Assembly: GCF_012726295.1 (NCBI RefSeq)
Contig: NZ_JABAOB010000006.1
Span: 186,001 to 250,000 of the forward strand
DNA: 64,000 nt
Direction of reading: 5' to 3'
From: Chitinophaga sp. Ak27
GTDB lineage: Bacteria > Bacteroidota > Bacteroidia > Chitinophagales > Chitinophagaceae
Shown: positions 1 through 7,154 of the stretch, one piece after another
Layout of the letters: each line of letters begins with the position of its first letter
How positions within the stretch are numbered: the stretch's first letter is position 1
Position numbers and translations under genes: made by a program
Notes under the pieces: generated by a model
Database searches by the model: none
The model's input: only the letters and a program-made list of their open reading frames with translations
What the model was told of the DNA's origin: nothing

Positions 1-90
1 CGCAGAAGATGCAATCCCGATCAGGTGGGTGTTTTCAAAGAAATCCTCCACCAATTGCTCCTGGTCCAGCTTTAACTTGAGTATTGTCAT
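1..90 (-). CDS. IPExxxVDY-family-like protein, N-terminal fragment
   Basis: The first 30 codons of a minus-strand gene are present; the rest lies before the window. The start is ATG at 90-88. The fragment opens MTILKLKLDQ and contains EDFFENTHLIG. This resembles the N-terminus of the small Bacteroidota IPExxxVDY family, whose role is unknown to me. The match rests on 30 residues, so the family name is tentative; that it is a coding start is more certain, because the frame is open and acidic/aliphatic as in a real protein. It lies 42 bp downstream of the alkyltransferase-like gene on the same strand. Confidence 0.45.
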   Translation of the reverse strand, partial: MTILKLKLDQEQLVEDFFENTHLIGIASSA

Positions 91-132
91 ATAGAAAAGT
101 AACGGTACATCCAGTCTGGATATTGAAAAAAT

Positions 133-564
133 CTACTTTTTCTTTTTGCGGCTTTTTTCCGAAGGATTAGCGGGATCCCAAAAAACGGTTTTGAAATCCT
201 GCACTTTATCTGCTTTTACTACCACGCCCTCCTGTTCCAGCAGCTCCTGCATGAGGGTGGGAGTGGCAAAGTGGCTTCTGCCACTGAGTTCTCCTTTGCT
301 GTTGACAACCCGGTGGGCGGGTACGGCCGGTTTGGCGCTGCCGGCTGCATTCATAGCCCAGCCAACCATACGGCCGGTCAGCTTCAACCCCGAGGCATCC
401 GCAATGGCGCCATACGAGGTGACCCTGCCGCGTGGAATGGTGCGGGCTATTTTAAATACGGTTTTAAAAAAAGAATCCGATTTACTGGTCTTCTTTTCCT
501 TTTTCTCCTTCTTCCCGTCTACGGGCAAGGAGGGCAGCTCTTTTGGGTTCAGGTACTTTTTCAT
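133..564 (-). CDS. alkyltransferase-like protein (MGMT family, no catalytic Cys)
   Basis: This is a 143-aa protein of the DNA-binding half of O6-methylguanine-DNA methyltransferase. The core runs from about residue 30 (FFKTVFKIARTIPRGRVTSY) through the helix-turn-helix (SGLKLTGRMVGWAMN). The active-site motif, normally PCHR, reads PAHR at 82-85, so the alkyl-accepting cysteine is Ala83. Alkyltransferase-like proteins of this kind are known to bind alkylated guanine and hand the lesion to nucleotide excision repair; that role here is inferred. A Lys/Glu-rich linker precedes the core and the C-terminus ends in a lysine run. I chose ATG at 564, the first ATG giving a sensible N-terminus; it lies inside the DUF5522 gene, so the two overlap out of frame by 83 bp. 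Confidence 0.85.
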   Translation of the reverse strand: MKKYLNPKELPSLPVDGKKEKKEKKTSKSDSFFKTVFKIARTIPRGRVTSYGAIADASGLKLTGRMVGWAMNAAGSAKPAVPAHRVVNSKGELSGRSHFATPTLMQELLEQEGVVVKADKVQDFKTVFWDPANPSEKSRKKKK

Positions 565-694
565 AATCAAAAGGACAGTGCTTGCAGCCATTACCACAAC
601 AATACCCCCGGTCTACATGGAACTTTTCCGTAAATACCATATAGCCCTCGGCGTTATAATAGAAGTCAATCTTCTCCACCAACGGTTGCTTCAT
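482..694 (-). CDS. DUF5522 domain protein
   Basis: This 70-aa protein carries the motif YCCGNGCKHCPFDYE around residues 31-45, whose four cysteines suggest a small metal-binding knuckle; this Cys pattern is typical of the DUF5522 family, whose function is unknown. The N-terminal half (FYYNAEGYMVFTEKFH) is the other conserved part. Its start overlaps the end of trmB by 29 bp and its end overlaps the alkyltransferase-like gene by 83 bp, so the three genes are probably translated from one mRNA. The last 25 residues are charged (RRREEGEKGKEDQ) and may exist mainly because they share DNA with the next gene. Confidence 0.8.
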   Translation of the reverse strand: MKQPLVEKIDFYYNAEGYMVFTEKFHVDRGYCCGNGCKHCPFDYEKVPEPKRAALLARRREEGEKGKEDQ

Positions 695-1382
695 CTGACG
701 GCAGTTTTATGCTTTGCCAGTTCAGCGGAGCAGCAGGCAATTGAAATTTCAGATAACGGATGGTTCTGCCATCAGCCAGGTGCATGCCCTCATAATAGGT
801 CTGTATTTTCAATAATGGCGGCACTTCGGGTAAAGCATATACATCAGCAATATCTTCTATCAGGGTACATCCCGCTGCGCTGATCACTTCCTGTGTAAAA
901 GCATACAGCTGAGGAGAGTCTGTTTTCAGGTTAATGGTAGCACCTGGCGCCAGCAGTGGCTGAAACAGCTGAAGGAACTTAGGGTGCGTTAACCTTTTCT
1001 TTGATTTGGATTGGCGGAGGAATGGATCCGGAAAGGTAATCCAGATATCCTTAATTTCTCCCGGCGCAAAATAGTTGTTGAGTTTGTCGATCTGGGTGCG
1101 CAGGAAGGCAGCGTTGGGAAGCGGTTCCTCCAGAGCTGTTTTTGCCCCCCTCCAGATACGGTTGCCTTTCAGGTCTACTCCGATAAAGTTCTGATCCGGA
1201 TACAGCCGGGCCATGCCCAGGGTATAATCCCCTTTGCCACAGGCCAGTTCTAATGTAACAGGGTGGTTGTTTTTAAAAAATTCATTCCATTTTCCCTGCA
1301 TACCTTCCGGGTAAATCAATACGTTGGGGAAGGTTTCAATTTCAGCAAATCGTTGTAATTTTTTTTGTCCCATTTGCGGCAA
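666..1382 (-). CDS. trmB: tRNA (guanine-N7-)-methyltransferase
   Basis: TrmB transfers a methyl group from S-adenosylmethionine to N7 of G46 in the tRNA variable loop. The 238-aa length fits the family. The SAM-binding motif LELACGKGDYTLG lies near residues 44-56, followed by the acidic strand FIGVDLKGNRIWRG, and the family signature WITFPDPFLRQSKSKKRLTHP lies near 113-133. The start MPQMGQKKLQRFAE is the first ATG; the second (MGQKK) is also possible. It is the first gene of a tight minus-strand group with DUF5522 and the alkyltransferase-like gene. The inverted repeat at 1394-1518 sits directly upstream. Confidence 0.95.
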   Translation of the reverse strand: MPQMGQKKLQRFAEIETFPNVLIYPEGMQGKWNEFFKNNHPVTLELACGKGDYTLGMARLYPDQNFIGVDLKGNRIWRGAKTALEEPLPNAAFLRTQIDKLNNYFAPGEIKDIWITFPDPFLRQSKSKKRLTHPKFLQLFQPLLAPGATINLKTDSPQLYAFTQEVISAAGCTLIEDIADVYALPEVPPLLKIQTYYEGMHLADGRTIRYLKFQLPAAPLNWQSIKLPSDEATVGGED

Positions 1383-1393
1383 AAATAAGAAAA

Positions 1394-1518
1394 AGCAGAA
1401 AGCAGAAGGTGGAAAGCAAAAAGCTATTGACCCGTTTGCAAGAAGATATTAAATAATATCAATTCGCTTTGATCAATCATCTCAATGGCTTTTTGCTTTC
1501 CACCTTCCGCTTTTTGCT
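1394..1518. repeat. long imperfect inverted repeat, AAGC-rich
   Basis: The left arm (1394-1430) and right arm (1482-1518) are 37 nt each and match at 34 positions after reverse complementing. The shared core is GGAAAGCAAAAAGC followed by (C/T)ATTGA. The 51-nt centre is AT-rich. The arm core recurs in a second inverted repeat at 42943-43055, so this is a repeated element of the genome. It lies between trmB (leaving left) and the terminator of the tRNA-like gene. It could be a palindromic intergenic repeat or a small non-autonomous element; no flanking target duplication is obvious. Confidence 0.8.
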
Positions 1519-1519
1519 C

Positions 1520-1554
1520 AAAAAAAAAGCCCGTAAGCATAATAACTTACGAGC
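1520..1554 (-). terminator. intrinsic terminator of the tRNA-like transcript
   Basis: On the minus strand GCTCGTAAG (1554-1546) pairs with CTTACGGGC (1537-1529) with one G·U, and a run of nine T follows. This is a textbook rho-independent terminator placed 18 nt after the tRNA-like 3' end. Confidence 0.85.
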
Positions 1555-1571
1555 TCTTTAAACCAATTAAG

Positions 1572-1714
1572 CTGTAGGAGGAGGAGTCGAACCTCCACGG
1601 GGCAGTTAGCCATAGCACAAATAAGATTAGTGGTCAACCCAATTATACTACGTTTATCCTGTGATCCCCACCCCCGAGACAAGAGGGCATGTCTGCCAAT
1701 TTCATCATCCCACA
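1572..1714 (-). tRNA. class II tRNA-like RNA, anticodon GUC, giant variable arm
   Basis: The minus strand folds as a cloverleaf. The acceptor stem TGTGGGA (1714-1708) pairs with TCCTACA (1579-1573) over 7 bp with one G·U, and the discriminator is G (1572). U8, a 3-bp D stem (ATG/CAT) and an 11-nt D loop with GG follow; the D arm looks like that of leucine tRNA. The anticodon stem is CCCTC/GGGGG with loop TTGTCTC, giving GUC at 1680-1678. The T arm is perfect: GGAGG, TTCGACT, CCTCC (1596-1580). Between anticodon and T stems lie 74 nt (1670-1597) that start GGGG and end CCCC and can form further short helices. CCA is not encoded. GUC would read Asp codons, yet normal Asp tRNA is class I. Amino acid identity, or a non-translational role, is open. 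Confidence 0.72.
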
Positions 1715-1775
1715 GTGTGTTTATATCATTACCTGCTATTGCTTGTCGTTAGCCGTTTGTGTAATGATTATGATG

Positions 1776-1807
1776 CAAATCTAAAGAGAAGGGTAGTTTC
1801 TTGCAAA
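1776..1807 (-). promoter_or_regulatory. Bacteroidota promoter for the tRNA-like gene
   Basis: On the minus strand TTTG (1807-1804) is followed after 20 nt by TAGATTTG (1783-1776). This matches the Bacteroidota housekeeping consensus TTTG-N19-21-TAnnTTTG. Transcription would start near 1769, about 55 nt before the tRNA 5' end, leaving a leader for RNase P to remove. Confidence 0.75.
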
Positions 1808-1890
1808 TTTTTTAAGAGAAATTTTGGAATTTTCGATATTTTTTAAATATTTGCATATAACTTTAATACATTCAAAAACAAATTGTAAAA

Positions 1891-2358
1891 ATGAGCCACA
1901 ATTTGAATATTGACAAACTCGATTTGCAGATTATCAGCGAAATGATGTCTAATGCTGAGATCTCTTACGCCGACCTGGGGAAGAAATTGTTCGTTTCCGG
2001 CGGGACTATCCACGTGAGAATGAAGAAATTACAAGAACTGGGTGTAGTTAAAGGTACTAAATTACATGTAGATTTAAAAATGATTGGCTACGATGTAATT
2101 GCCTTTATTGGTATTTATTTGGAAAAAAGCTCCATGTACGACACGGTAGCCAAAGAATTAAGGAAAATTCCCGAAATGGTGCGCCTTAATTATACCACAG
2201 GCAGTTACAGCATGTTTGCTGAAATTATCTGTAAAGACATTACCCAGCTTCGCCGTATCCTCCATGATGAATTACAGAAAATAAAAGGCATTGAAAGAAC
2301 TGAAACCTTGATTTCCCTGGAAGAGAGCTTTTACCGAACAATCAACGTTGTGGAATAG
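1891..2358 (+). CDS. Lrp/AsnC family transcriptional regulator
   Basis: This 155-aa protein has an N-terminal winged helix-turn-helix (about residues 7-55: DKLDLQIISEMMSNAEISYA, then GGTIHVRMKKLQELGVV) and a C-terminal RAM ligand-binding domain (about 65-145, with TTGSYSMFAEI in the position of the usual G-(D/S)-Y-D/S motif). Family members form octamers and respond to amino acids. It lies 55 bp upstream of a tryptophan dioxygenase gene on the same strand, so control of that gene, or response to an aromatic amino acid, is a reasonable guess but not shown. Upstream DNA is very AT-rich and faces the tRNA-like promoter divergently. Confidence 0.92.
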   Translation: MSHNLNIDKLDLQIISEMMSNAEISYADLGKKLFVSGGTIHVRMKKLQELGVVKGTKLHVDLKMIGYDVIAFIGIYLEKSSMYDTVAKELRKIPEMVRLNYTTGSYSMFAEIICKDITQLRRILHDELQKIKGIERTETLISLEESFYRTINVVE

Positions 2359-2413
2359 TGACCGGAATGGAACAGCGCGGTTAAATTTTCACGCTTAATC
2401 GTTAAATTCCAGT

Positions 2414-3346
2414 ATGGTTACACCAGAAATCGCCGAGAAAATCCGACAGCTGGAGGAGAAGTATGCCGCTATGGGCCAAAACCTGTCGGCTTACCTGGAT
2501 GGCTTACTGTACGCGGACTACCTTACCTATTGGGATTATATTCAGCTGGATGTGTTGCTCAACCTGCAACACCCGCGCACGCAGATTCCTGATGAAAGAA
2601 TTTTCATCATTTATCACCAGATCACGGAATTGTATTTTAAATTATCATTGCAGGCCATCGCACAAATAGCGCTGACGCCTGTTCTGTCGGCTGAAATATT
2701 TGTTACCCAGCTCAAACGGATTAACAGCTATTTCCATAGCCTTATCAGCTCATTTGAAATAATGGTAGATGGGATGGATAAGGAACAGTTCCTGCAATTT
2801 CGCATGGCATTACTGCCTGCCAGCGGCTTTCAGAGCGGCCAGTTCAGGATGATAGAAATAGGTTCTACCCGGTTAATCAACCTGGTATATGAACCTATGC
2901 GCCCTCCATTGAAGGAAGCGCCCCTGAAGGATGTATTGGAGAGTATTTATTGGCGCAGTGGCGCCACAGAACTGGCTACTGGCAAGAAAACACTTACCCT
3001 GCGGCAGTTTGAGCTAAAGTATATGGATGATTTTCTCCAGATGGCTACCCTATATGAGCACCGCCACCTGGAAGCTCGTTACCAGCAGCTTTCTCCGGCC
3101 GATCAGGCCATCGTGGCGCCCTTATTAAAAGAATACGATCTGAATGTAAACGTACGCTGGCCCCTAGTACATTATAAATCAGCTGTAAGATATCTCCACA
3201 AAACCCCTGAAGACATTGCTGCTACCGGTGGCACCAACTGGCAACAATACCTGCCGCCGAAAAATAAACGCATCGTCTTCTTCCCCGGGCTATGGACCGA
3301 AGCGGACCTTGATAACTGGGGAAAGCTGGCCATGGGCCACCACTAA
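2414..3346 (+). CDS. tryptophan 2,3-dioxygenase family protein
   Basis: The enzyme opens the indole ring of L-tryptophan with O2 to give N-formylkynurenine, the first step of the kynurenine route; it is a haem protein. Family signatures are FIIYHQITELYFKL (about 64-77, with a conserved His), RMALLPASGFQSGQFRMIE near the middle (the family's SGFQS motif), and near the end an HYKSAVRYL helix with the probable haem-ligand His (about 253) followed by ATGGTNW, equivalent to the GTGGS loop. At 310 aa it is slightly longer than classic enzymes. The sequence is clearly diverged from animal and proteobacterial forms, so I give no gene symbol. No other kynurenine gene is nearby. It follows the Lrp gene. 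Confidence 0.85.
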   Translation: MVTPEIAEKIRQLEEKYAAMGQNLSAYLDGLLYADYLTYWDYIQLDVLLNLQHPRTQIPDERIFIIYHQITELYFKLSLQAIAQIALTPVLSAEIFVTQLKRINSYFHSLISSFEIMVDGMDKEQFLQFRMALLPASGFQSGQFRMIEIGSTRLINLVYEPMRPPLKEAPLKDVLESIYWRSGATELATGKKTLTLRQFELKYMDDFLQMATLYEHRHLEARYQQLSPADQAIVAPLLKEYDLNVNVRWPLVHYKSAVRYLHKTPEDIAATGGTNWQQYLPPKNKRIVFFPGLWTEADLDNWGKLAMGHH

Positions 3347-3353
3347 TAATACC

Positions 3354-4061
3354 TCAAATATTTTGGGTTGTAAAACGCCTGATATAATAGGCCAGTAGAG
3401 GTACATCTGCCTTTTCTAGGGGGTGCGCCGTGTCGGGCAATACTGTGAGCTGGGCCAGTGGCAAGGCCTTATATACCTCAATGGTTTCCTGGAAGGATAC
3501 CATATTATCACGGTCGCCCATCATCAGCATGCACGGAGTAACGATCTGCGCATAATCGCGGGGCTTCAGTAATGCCTGGTGTCCCAGTTCTTCTATCAGC
3601 TGGGCAGTACGGGATACCACCGTTTTCCAGTCGCCGGCCGTATGCCGCTCGGCCAGCAGCTTCGCAAAAGCAGGTACCTTTTCCTCTATTACTACTGGAT
3701 CCAGCTGTTTTACCTCCTTGCCGGCAGTAGCTTCATTCCAGTTATACTTGGTGGCGAGTGTAATAACGCGGCCAATTTTTTCTGGATAGTGTCTGGCCAG
3801 GTACATGGCTACATACCCGCCCATGCTGTATCCAAAAACATGTACGAAGTCAAGTGCCTTACTTTCCAGATAGGATAATACTTCTGCGGCAAATACCTGT
3901 ATACTGAATCCCTGCTCGGAAAAGGGTACGTCGCCGTGGCCGCTGAAATTAAGCTGATGTACCTCATAATGTTCTGATAACCCGGCAGCTAATGGCTGAA
4001 ATTGAGAGGCAGCGCCCAATGCGCCGTGTAAAAAAAGTATGGGGAGCTTATTTGTTTGCAT
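3354..4061 (-). CDS. alpha/beta hydrolase
   Basis: This 235-aa protein has the complete alpha/beta-hydrolase plan: oxyanion loop LHGALGAAS near residues 11-19, nucleophile elbow GYSMGG with Ser79, acid GDRDN near 178 and the catalytic His in DTAHPLE near 214. There is no signal peptide, so it is cytosolic. The substrate cannot be told. It ends 7 bp from the dioxygenase, with which it is convergent, and follows the SDR gene on the same strand by about 40 bp, so the two may be cotranscribed. Confidence 0.88.
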   Translation of the reverse strand: MQTNKLPILFLHGALGAASQFQPLAAGLSEHYEVHQLNFSGHGDVPFSEQGFSIQVFAAEVLSYLESKALDFVHVFGYSMGGYVAMYLARHYPEKIGRVITLATKYNWNEATAGKEVKQLDPVVIEEKVPAFAKLLAERHTAGDWKTVVSRTAQLIEELGHQALLKPRDYAQIVTPCMLMMGDRDNMVSFQETIEVYKALPLAQLTVLPDTAHPLEKADVPLLAYYIRRFTTQNI

Positions 4062-4100
4062 TGACTAAAACTAGCAAACATTTTTTAAGAAGCAAAAAGC

Positions 4101-4853
4101 TTATCTGGCCAGGTAAGCGCCATCAATGGGATAATAGCCACCAGTGACGAAGGACGATTGAGGACTGCTCAGCCACAATACCATTTCCGCCACCTCCTCC
4201 GGCTGCCCTAACCTGCCAATCGGATGTAATCCTACCAGGGCCTGCATTTGCTCCTGGCTCAGGTGTTTGGTTAATAAAGGCGTTTCTATAAAGCCGGGCC
4301 CTACTGCATTAATCCGGATGCCTTTGGCAGAATATTCTACCGCCGCTGCCTGTGTAAGTCCTACCACCCCATGTTTGGCGGCTACATAAGCGCAGGAACC
4401 GGCAAAGCCTACGGCGCCCAGAATAGATGCCATATTGACAATTACCCCGCCACCGGCCCTTTCCATGGCTGGTAACTGGTAACGCATGCCGTAAAAGACG
4501 CCACTGAGGTTGATATTGATAACTTTTTGCCATTCTTCCAGTTTGTACTCGCCCGTTGGAGCTGCTGCACCTCCAATGCCGGCATTATTACAGGCAATGT
4601 CCAGCTGGTTAAATTCCGACAGCGCTTTGACTACCAGTTGCTCACAGTCGCCAGGATTGCTGCTATCTGATTTTACAAAGATAGCTTTGCCACCGGTCTG
4701 CTGAATGGCTTTGGCAACCGCTTCTCCGCCCTTTTCATCGATGTCGCTGATCACTACGCTCGCCCCGTTCCTGGCATAGAGTTCTGCCACGCATTTGCCA
4801 ATCCCCGATCCGGCGCCTGTTACCAGTGCTACCTTGTTTTTCAGTACTTCCAT
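4101..4853 (-). CDS. SDR family NAD(P)-dependent oxidoreductase
   Basis: This is a 250-aa classical short-chain dehydrogenase. It has the cofactor motif TGAGSGIG near residues 13-20, an acidic residue after strand 2 (ISDID) suggesting NAD preference, NNAG near 91-94, and the catalytic YVAAK in SCAYVAAKHG with Ser upstream. The C-terminal region (GPGFIETPLL, then TGGYYPIDGA) is like that of 3-oxoacyl-ACP or glucose dehydrogenases, but the substrate is unknown. I chose the ATG at 4853 (MEVLKNKVALVTG), which fits the family; an in-frame extension to 4904 looks unlikely. The gene is divergent from DUF4290-murA. Confidence 0.9.
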   Translation of the reverse strand: MEVLKNKVALVTGAGSGIGKCVAELYARNGASVVISDIDEKGGEAVAKAIQQTGGKAIFVKSDSSNPGDCEQLVVKALSEFNQLDIACNNAGIGGAAAPTGEYKLEEWQKVININLSGVFYGMRYQLPAMERAGGGVIVNMASILGAVGFAGSCAYVAAKHGVVGLTQAAAVEYSAKGIRINAVGPGFIETPLLTKHLSQEQMQALVGLHPIGRLGQPEEVAEMVLWLSSPQSSFVTGGYYPIDGAYLAR

Positions 4854-4914
4854 AACAAACATTTTGCTCTTATAAACAATACCGGCGGATGAAATGTTCC
4901 TCATATTTTTTTAT

Positions 4915-4922
4915 TATGTTTG
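4915..4922 (+). promoter_or_regulatory. -7 element upstream of DUF4290-murA
   Basis: TATGTTTG matches TAnnTTTG and lies 74 nt before the DUF4290 start. No good TTTG is seen at the -33 distance, so this is only a partial match. Confidence 0.4.
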
Positions 4923-4995
4923 CATAGATGTTGCCGATTAATTTTCTTCACTTAAGATGTCCCATCATCAAATCATGTTTTTTTAAATACTAGTA

Positions 4996-5718
4996 ATGGA
5001 ATACAATACCACGCGTAATTACCTGATAATGAAGGAGTATGGCAGGAATATCCAGAAAATGGTGGAATACCTGGGAACCATAGAAGACGACGAGGAGCGT
5101 CAGCGTAATGCCATGGCCGTAATAGAGCTTATGGGTACACTGAACCCGCATTTACGGAATGTGGAGGACTTCAGGCATAAATTATGGGACCATATCTTTA
5201 ATATCTCCGGCTTCACCCTAAAAGTGGAATCACCTTACCCGATTCCTACTATTGAAAAGTTGAGGGCTAAACCAGATAGACTGCCTTACCCTAAAAAATA
5301 TCCCAGGAACCGTCACTTCGGAAAAAACCTGGAAATGATCATAGATAAAGCGGTACATGAAGAAAACCCCGAAATGAAAGAAGGGTTTACCCAATGTATC
5401 GGCAATTATATGAAGCTGGCTTACACTAACTGGCATAAGGAAAGTGTACATGATGACGCCATTAAGGCCGAATTACTGGCCATCACAAATGGTCAGCTGG
5501 AATACCATCCGGGCCATAGCAGCGGTACTGCAACAGCTCCCGCTAACTTCCCTGGTGGCGGCGGAAATGTAGCTGGTGGCGGTGAGCAATTCCGTTCCAG
5601 CAACAAACGTAAAAATTTCCAGCAGAATAAATTCAAAAGCAGCAACAGCGGTGGAAATAAAAGCGGCGGAAGTAGCAATAAGCACAATAATAAATACAAC
5701 AAAAACAGGAACAAGTGA
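4996..5718 (+). CDS. DUF4290 domain protein
   Basis: This 240-aa protein is a typical Bacteroidota DUF4290 member: the conserved N-terminal 180 residues start EYNTTRNYLIMKEYGRNIQ and include NPHLRNVEDFRHKLWDHIF and YPKKYPRNRHFGKN. The last 60 residues are low-complexity Gly/Ser/Asn/Lys and likely disordered. Function is unknown; the family is usually found next to murA, as here. Its TGA stop overlaps the GTG start of murA (GTGA), so the two are translationally coupled. No signal peptide is present. Confidence 0.9.
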   Translation: MEYNTTRNYLIMKEYGRNIQKMVEYLGTIEDDEERQRNAMAVIELMGTLNPHLRNVEDFRHKLWDHIFNISGFTLKVESPYPIPTIEKLRAKPDRLPYPKKYPRNRHFGKNLEMIIDKAVHEENPEMKEGFTQCIGNYMKLAYTNWHKESVHDDAIKAELLAITNGQLEYHPGHSSGTATAPANFPGGGGNVAGGGEQFRSSNKRKNFQQNKFKSSNSGGNKSGGSSNKHNNKYNKNRNK

Positions 5719-7025
5719 GTAGTGCTTTTGAAGTAAGAGGCGGCAACCGCTTAAAAGGGGAAATTATACCCCAGGGTGCCAAAAACGAAGCTTTACAAAT
5801 CATCAGTGCCGTGATGCTAACCCCCGAAAAGGTTACTATCACAAATATTCCCGATATAGTAGATGTAAATCTGCTGATAGAGTTGTTAGGAGATGCAGGT
5901 GTAAAAATAAACCGTATAAGTCGCGATACCTGCGAGTTTCAGGCCGATAATGTAGATCTGAAATACCTGGAAAGTCCCGAATTTAAAAAGAAGTCCGGCC
6001 GTCTCCGTGGCTCTGTGATGATTGCAGGGCCTTTGCTGGCAAGGTTTGGACGTGCTTTCATTCCCAAACCAGGTGGCGATAAAATAGGCCGTCGCCGACT
6101 CGATACCCATATTATCGGTTTTGAAAAGCTGGGAGCCCGGTTTGTATATGATGCTGACGATAACTACTTCCGCCTGGAAACAGCGGGTGGGTTGAAAGGC
6201 ACCTATATGCTCCTCGATGAACCCAGCGTAACAGGTACTGCCAACATTGTGATGGCAGCTGTAATGGCGGAAGGAACTACCACTATTTATAACGCGGCCT
6301 GCGAGCCATACCTGCAGCAGCTTTGCAAAATGCTGAACCGCATGGGCGCCCGTATCAGTGGGGTAGGGTCCAACCTGCTCACTATTGAAGGGGTAACGCA
6401 GCTGGGTGGCTGTGAACACAGCATGCTGCCGGATATGATAGAAATCGGCTCCTTTATAGGACTGGCGGCAATGACGCAAAGTGAAATCACCATCAAAAAT
6501 GCCGGTATCGAACACCTGGGCATCATCCCGGAAAAATTCCGTCAACTCGGTATCCAGATGGAGATTCGGGGCAACGATATCTACATTCCTTCACAGGATT
6601 CCTACGAAATACAAACTTTCCTGGATGGATCAATACTGACTATTTCAGACCATCCCTGGCCCGGTTTTACGCCCGATCTGCTCAGTATTGTGCTGGTAGT
6701 AGCTACGCAGGCAAAAGGCAGTGTCATGATTCACCAGAAAATGTTTGAAAGCCGCCTGTTCTTTGTCGACAAGCTGATAGACATGGGGGCGCAGATCGTG
6801 TTGTGTGATCCTCACCGGGCAGTTGTGATTGGCCTGGGCCGTCAGCATCCGCTACGCGGTATTACCATGTCGTCTCCCGATATACGTGCAGGGGTATCCT
6901 TGCTCATTGCCGCTCTCAGCGCAGAAGGAAAGAGTACTATTCAGAACATAGACCAGATAGACCGCGGTTACCAATATATCGATGAGAGGTTGAGAAAACT
7001 GGGCGCGGATATTAAACGAGTATAA
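5715..7025 (+). CDS. murA: UDP-N-acetylglucosamine 1-carboxyvinyltransferase
   Basis: MurA transfers enolpyruvyl from phosphoenolpyruvate to UDP-GlcNAc, the first committed step of peptidoglycan synthesis, in the cytosol. The 436-aa length and repeated EPSP-synthase-like fold fit. AKNEA at 22-26 holds the conserved Lys. The catalytic loop reads PGGDKIGRRRLDTH, with Asp122 where Escherichia coli has Cys115. Cys-to-Asp at this place is known to keep activity and give fosfomycin resistance in other bacteria. The start is GTG, overlapping the DUF4290 stop by 4 nt; there is no better ATG. A terminator hairpin follows at 7071. Confidence 0.95.
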   Translation: MSSAFEVRGGNRLKGEIIPQGAKNEALQIISAVMLTPEKVTITNIPDIVDVNLLIELLGDAGVKINRISRDTCEFQADNVDLKYLESPEFKKKSGRLRGSVMIAGPLLARFGRAFIPKPGGDKIGRRRLDTHIIGFEKLGARFVYDADDNYFRLETAGGLKGTYMLLDEPSVTGTANIVMAAVMAEGTTTIYNAACEPYLQQLCKMLNRMGARISGVGSNLLTIEGVTQLGGCEHSMLPDMIEIGSFIGLAAMTQSEITIKNAGIEHLGIIPEKFRQLGIQMEIRGNDIYIPSQDSYEIQTFLDGSILTISDHPWPGFTPDLLSIVLVVATQAKGSVMIHQKMFESRLFFVDKLIDMGAQIVLCDPHRAVVIGLGRQHPLRGITMSSPDIRAGVSLLIAALSAEGKSTIQNIDQIDRGYQYIDERLRKLGADIKRV

Positions 7026-7070
7026 GAGCTGCACGCTATTTAAGCTATCATAGTAGCAGCCGCTATTTAC

Positions 7071-7113
7071 AAACCCAAATACCAGCAATACTTTTTTACT
7101 GGTTTTTGGGTTT
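7071..7113 (+). terminator. hairpin terminator after murA
   Basis: A 15-nt arm (7071-7085, AAACCCAAATACCAG) pairs at 14 of 15 positions with 7099-7113. The loop holds a T run and a T-rich stretch lies in the 3' arm. It stands between murA and gmk, so gmk may rely on read-through or its own promoter. Confidence 0.6.
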
Positions 7114-7154
7114 TGCATTTGGCATAGTCAGCTACATCTACTTTATCATTACTA

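Noticed and set aside
146-883. 245-codon plus-strand open frame at the start of the window
   Set aside because: It is antisense to trmB, DUF5522 and the alkyltransferase-like gene, all of which have clear family motifs; its own translation shows none.
1597-1670. Variable region of the tRNA-like gene as a self-splicing intron
   Set aside because: At 74 nt it is far too short for group I or II introns and sits outside the anticodon loop.
1661-1846. 61-codon plus-strand ORF
   Set aside because: It lies antisense to the tRNA-like gene and its promoter; the translation is not protein-like.
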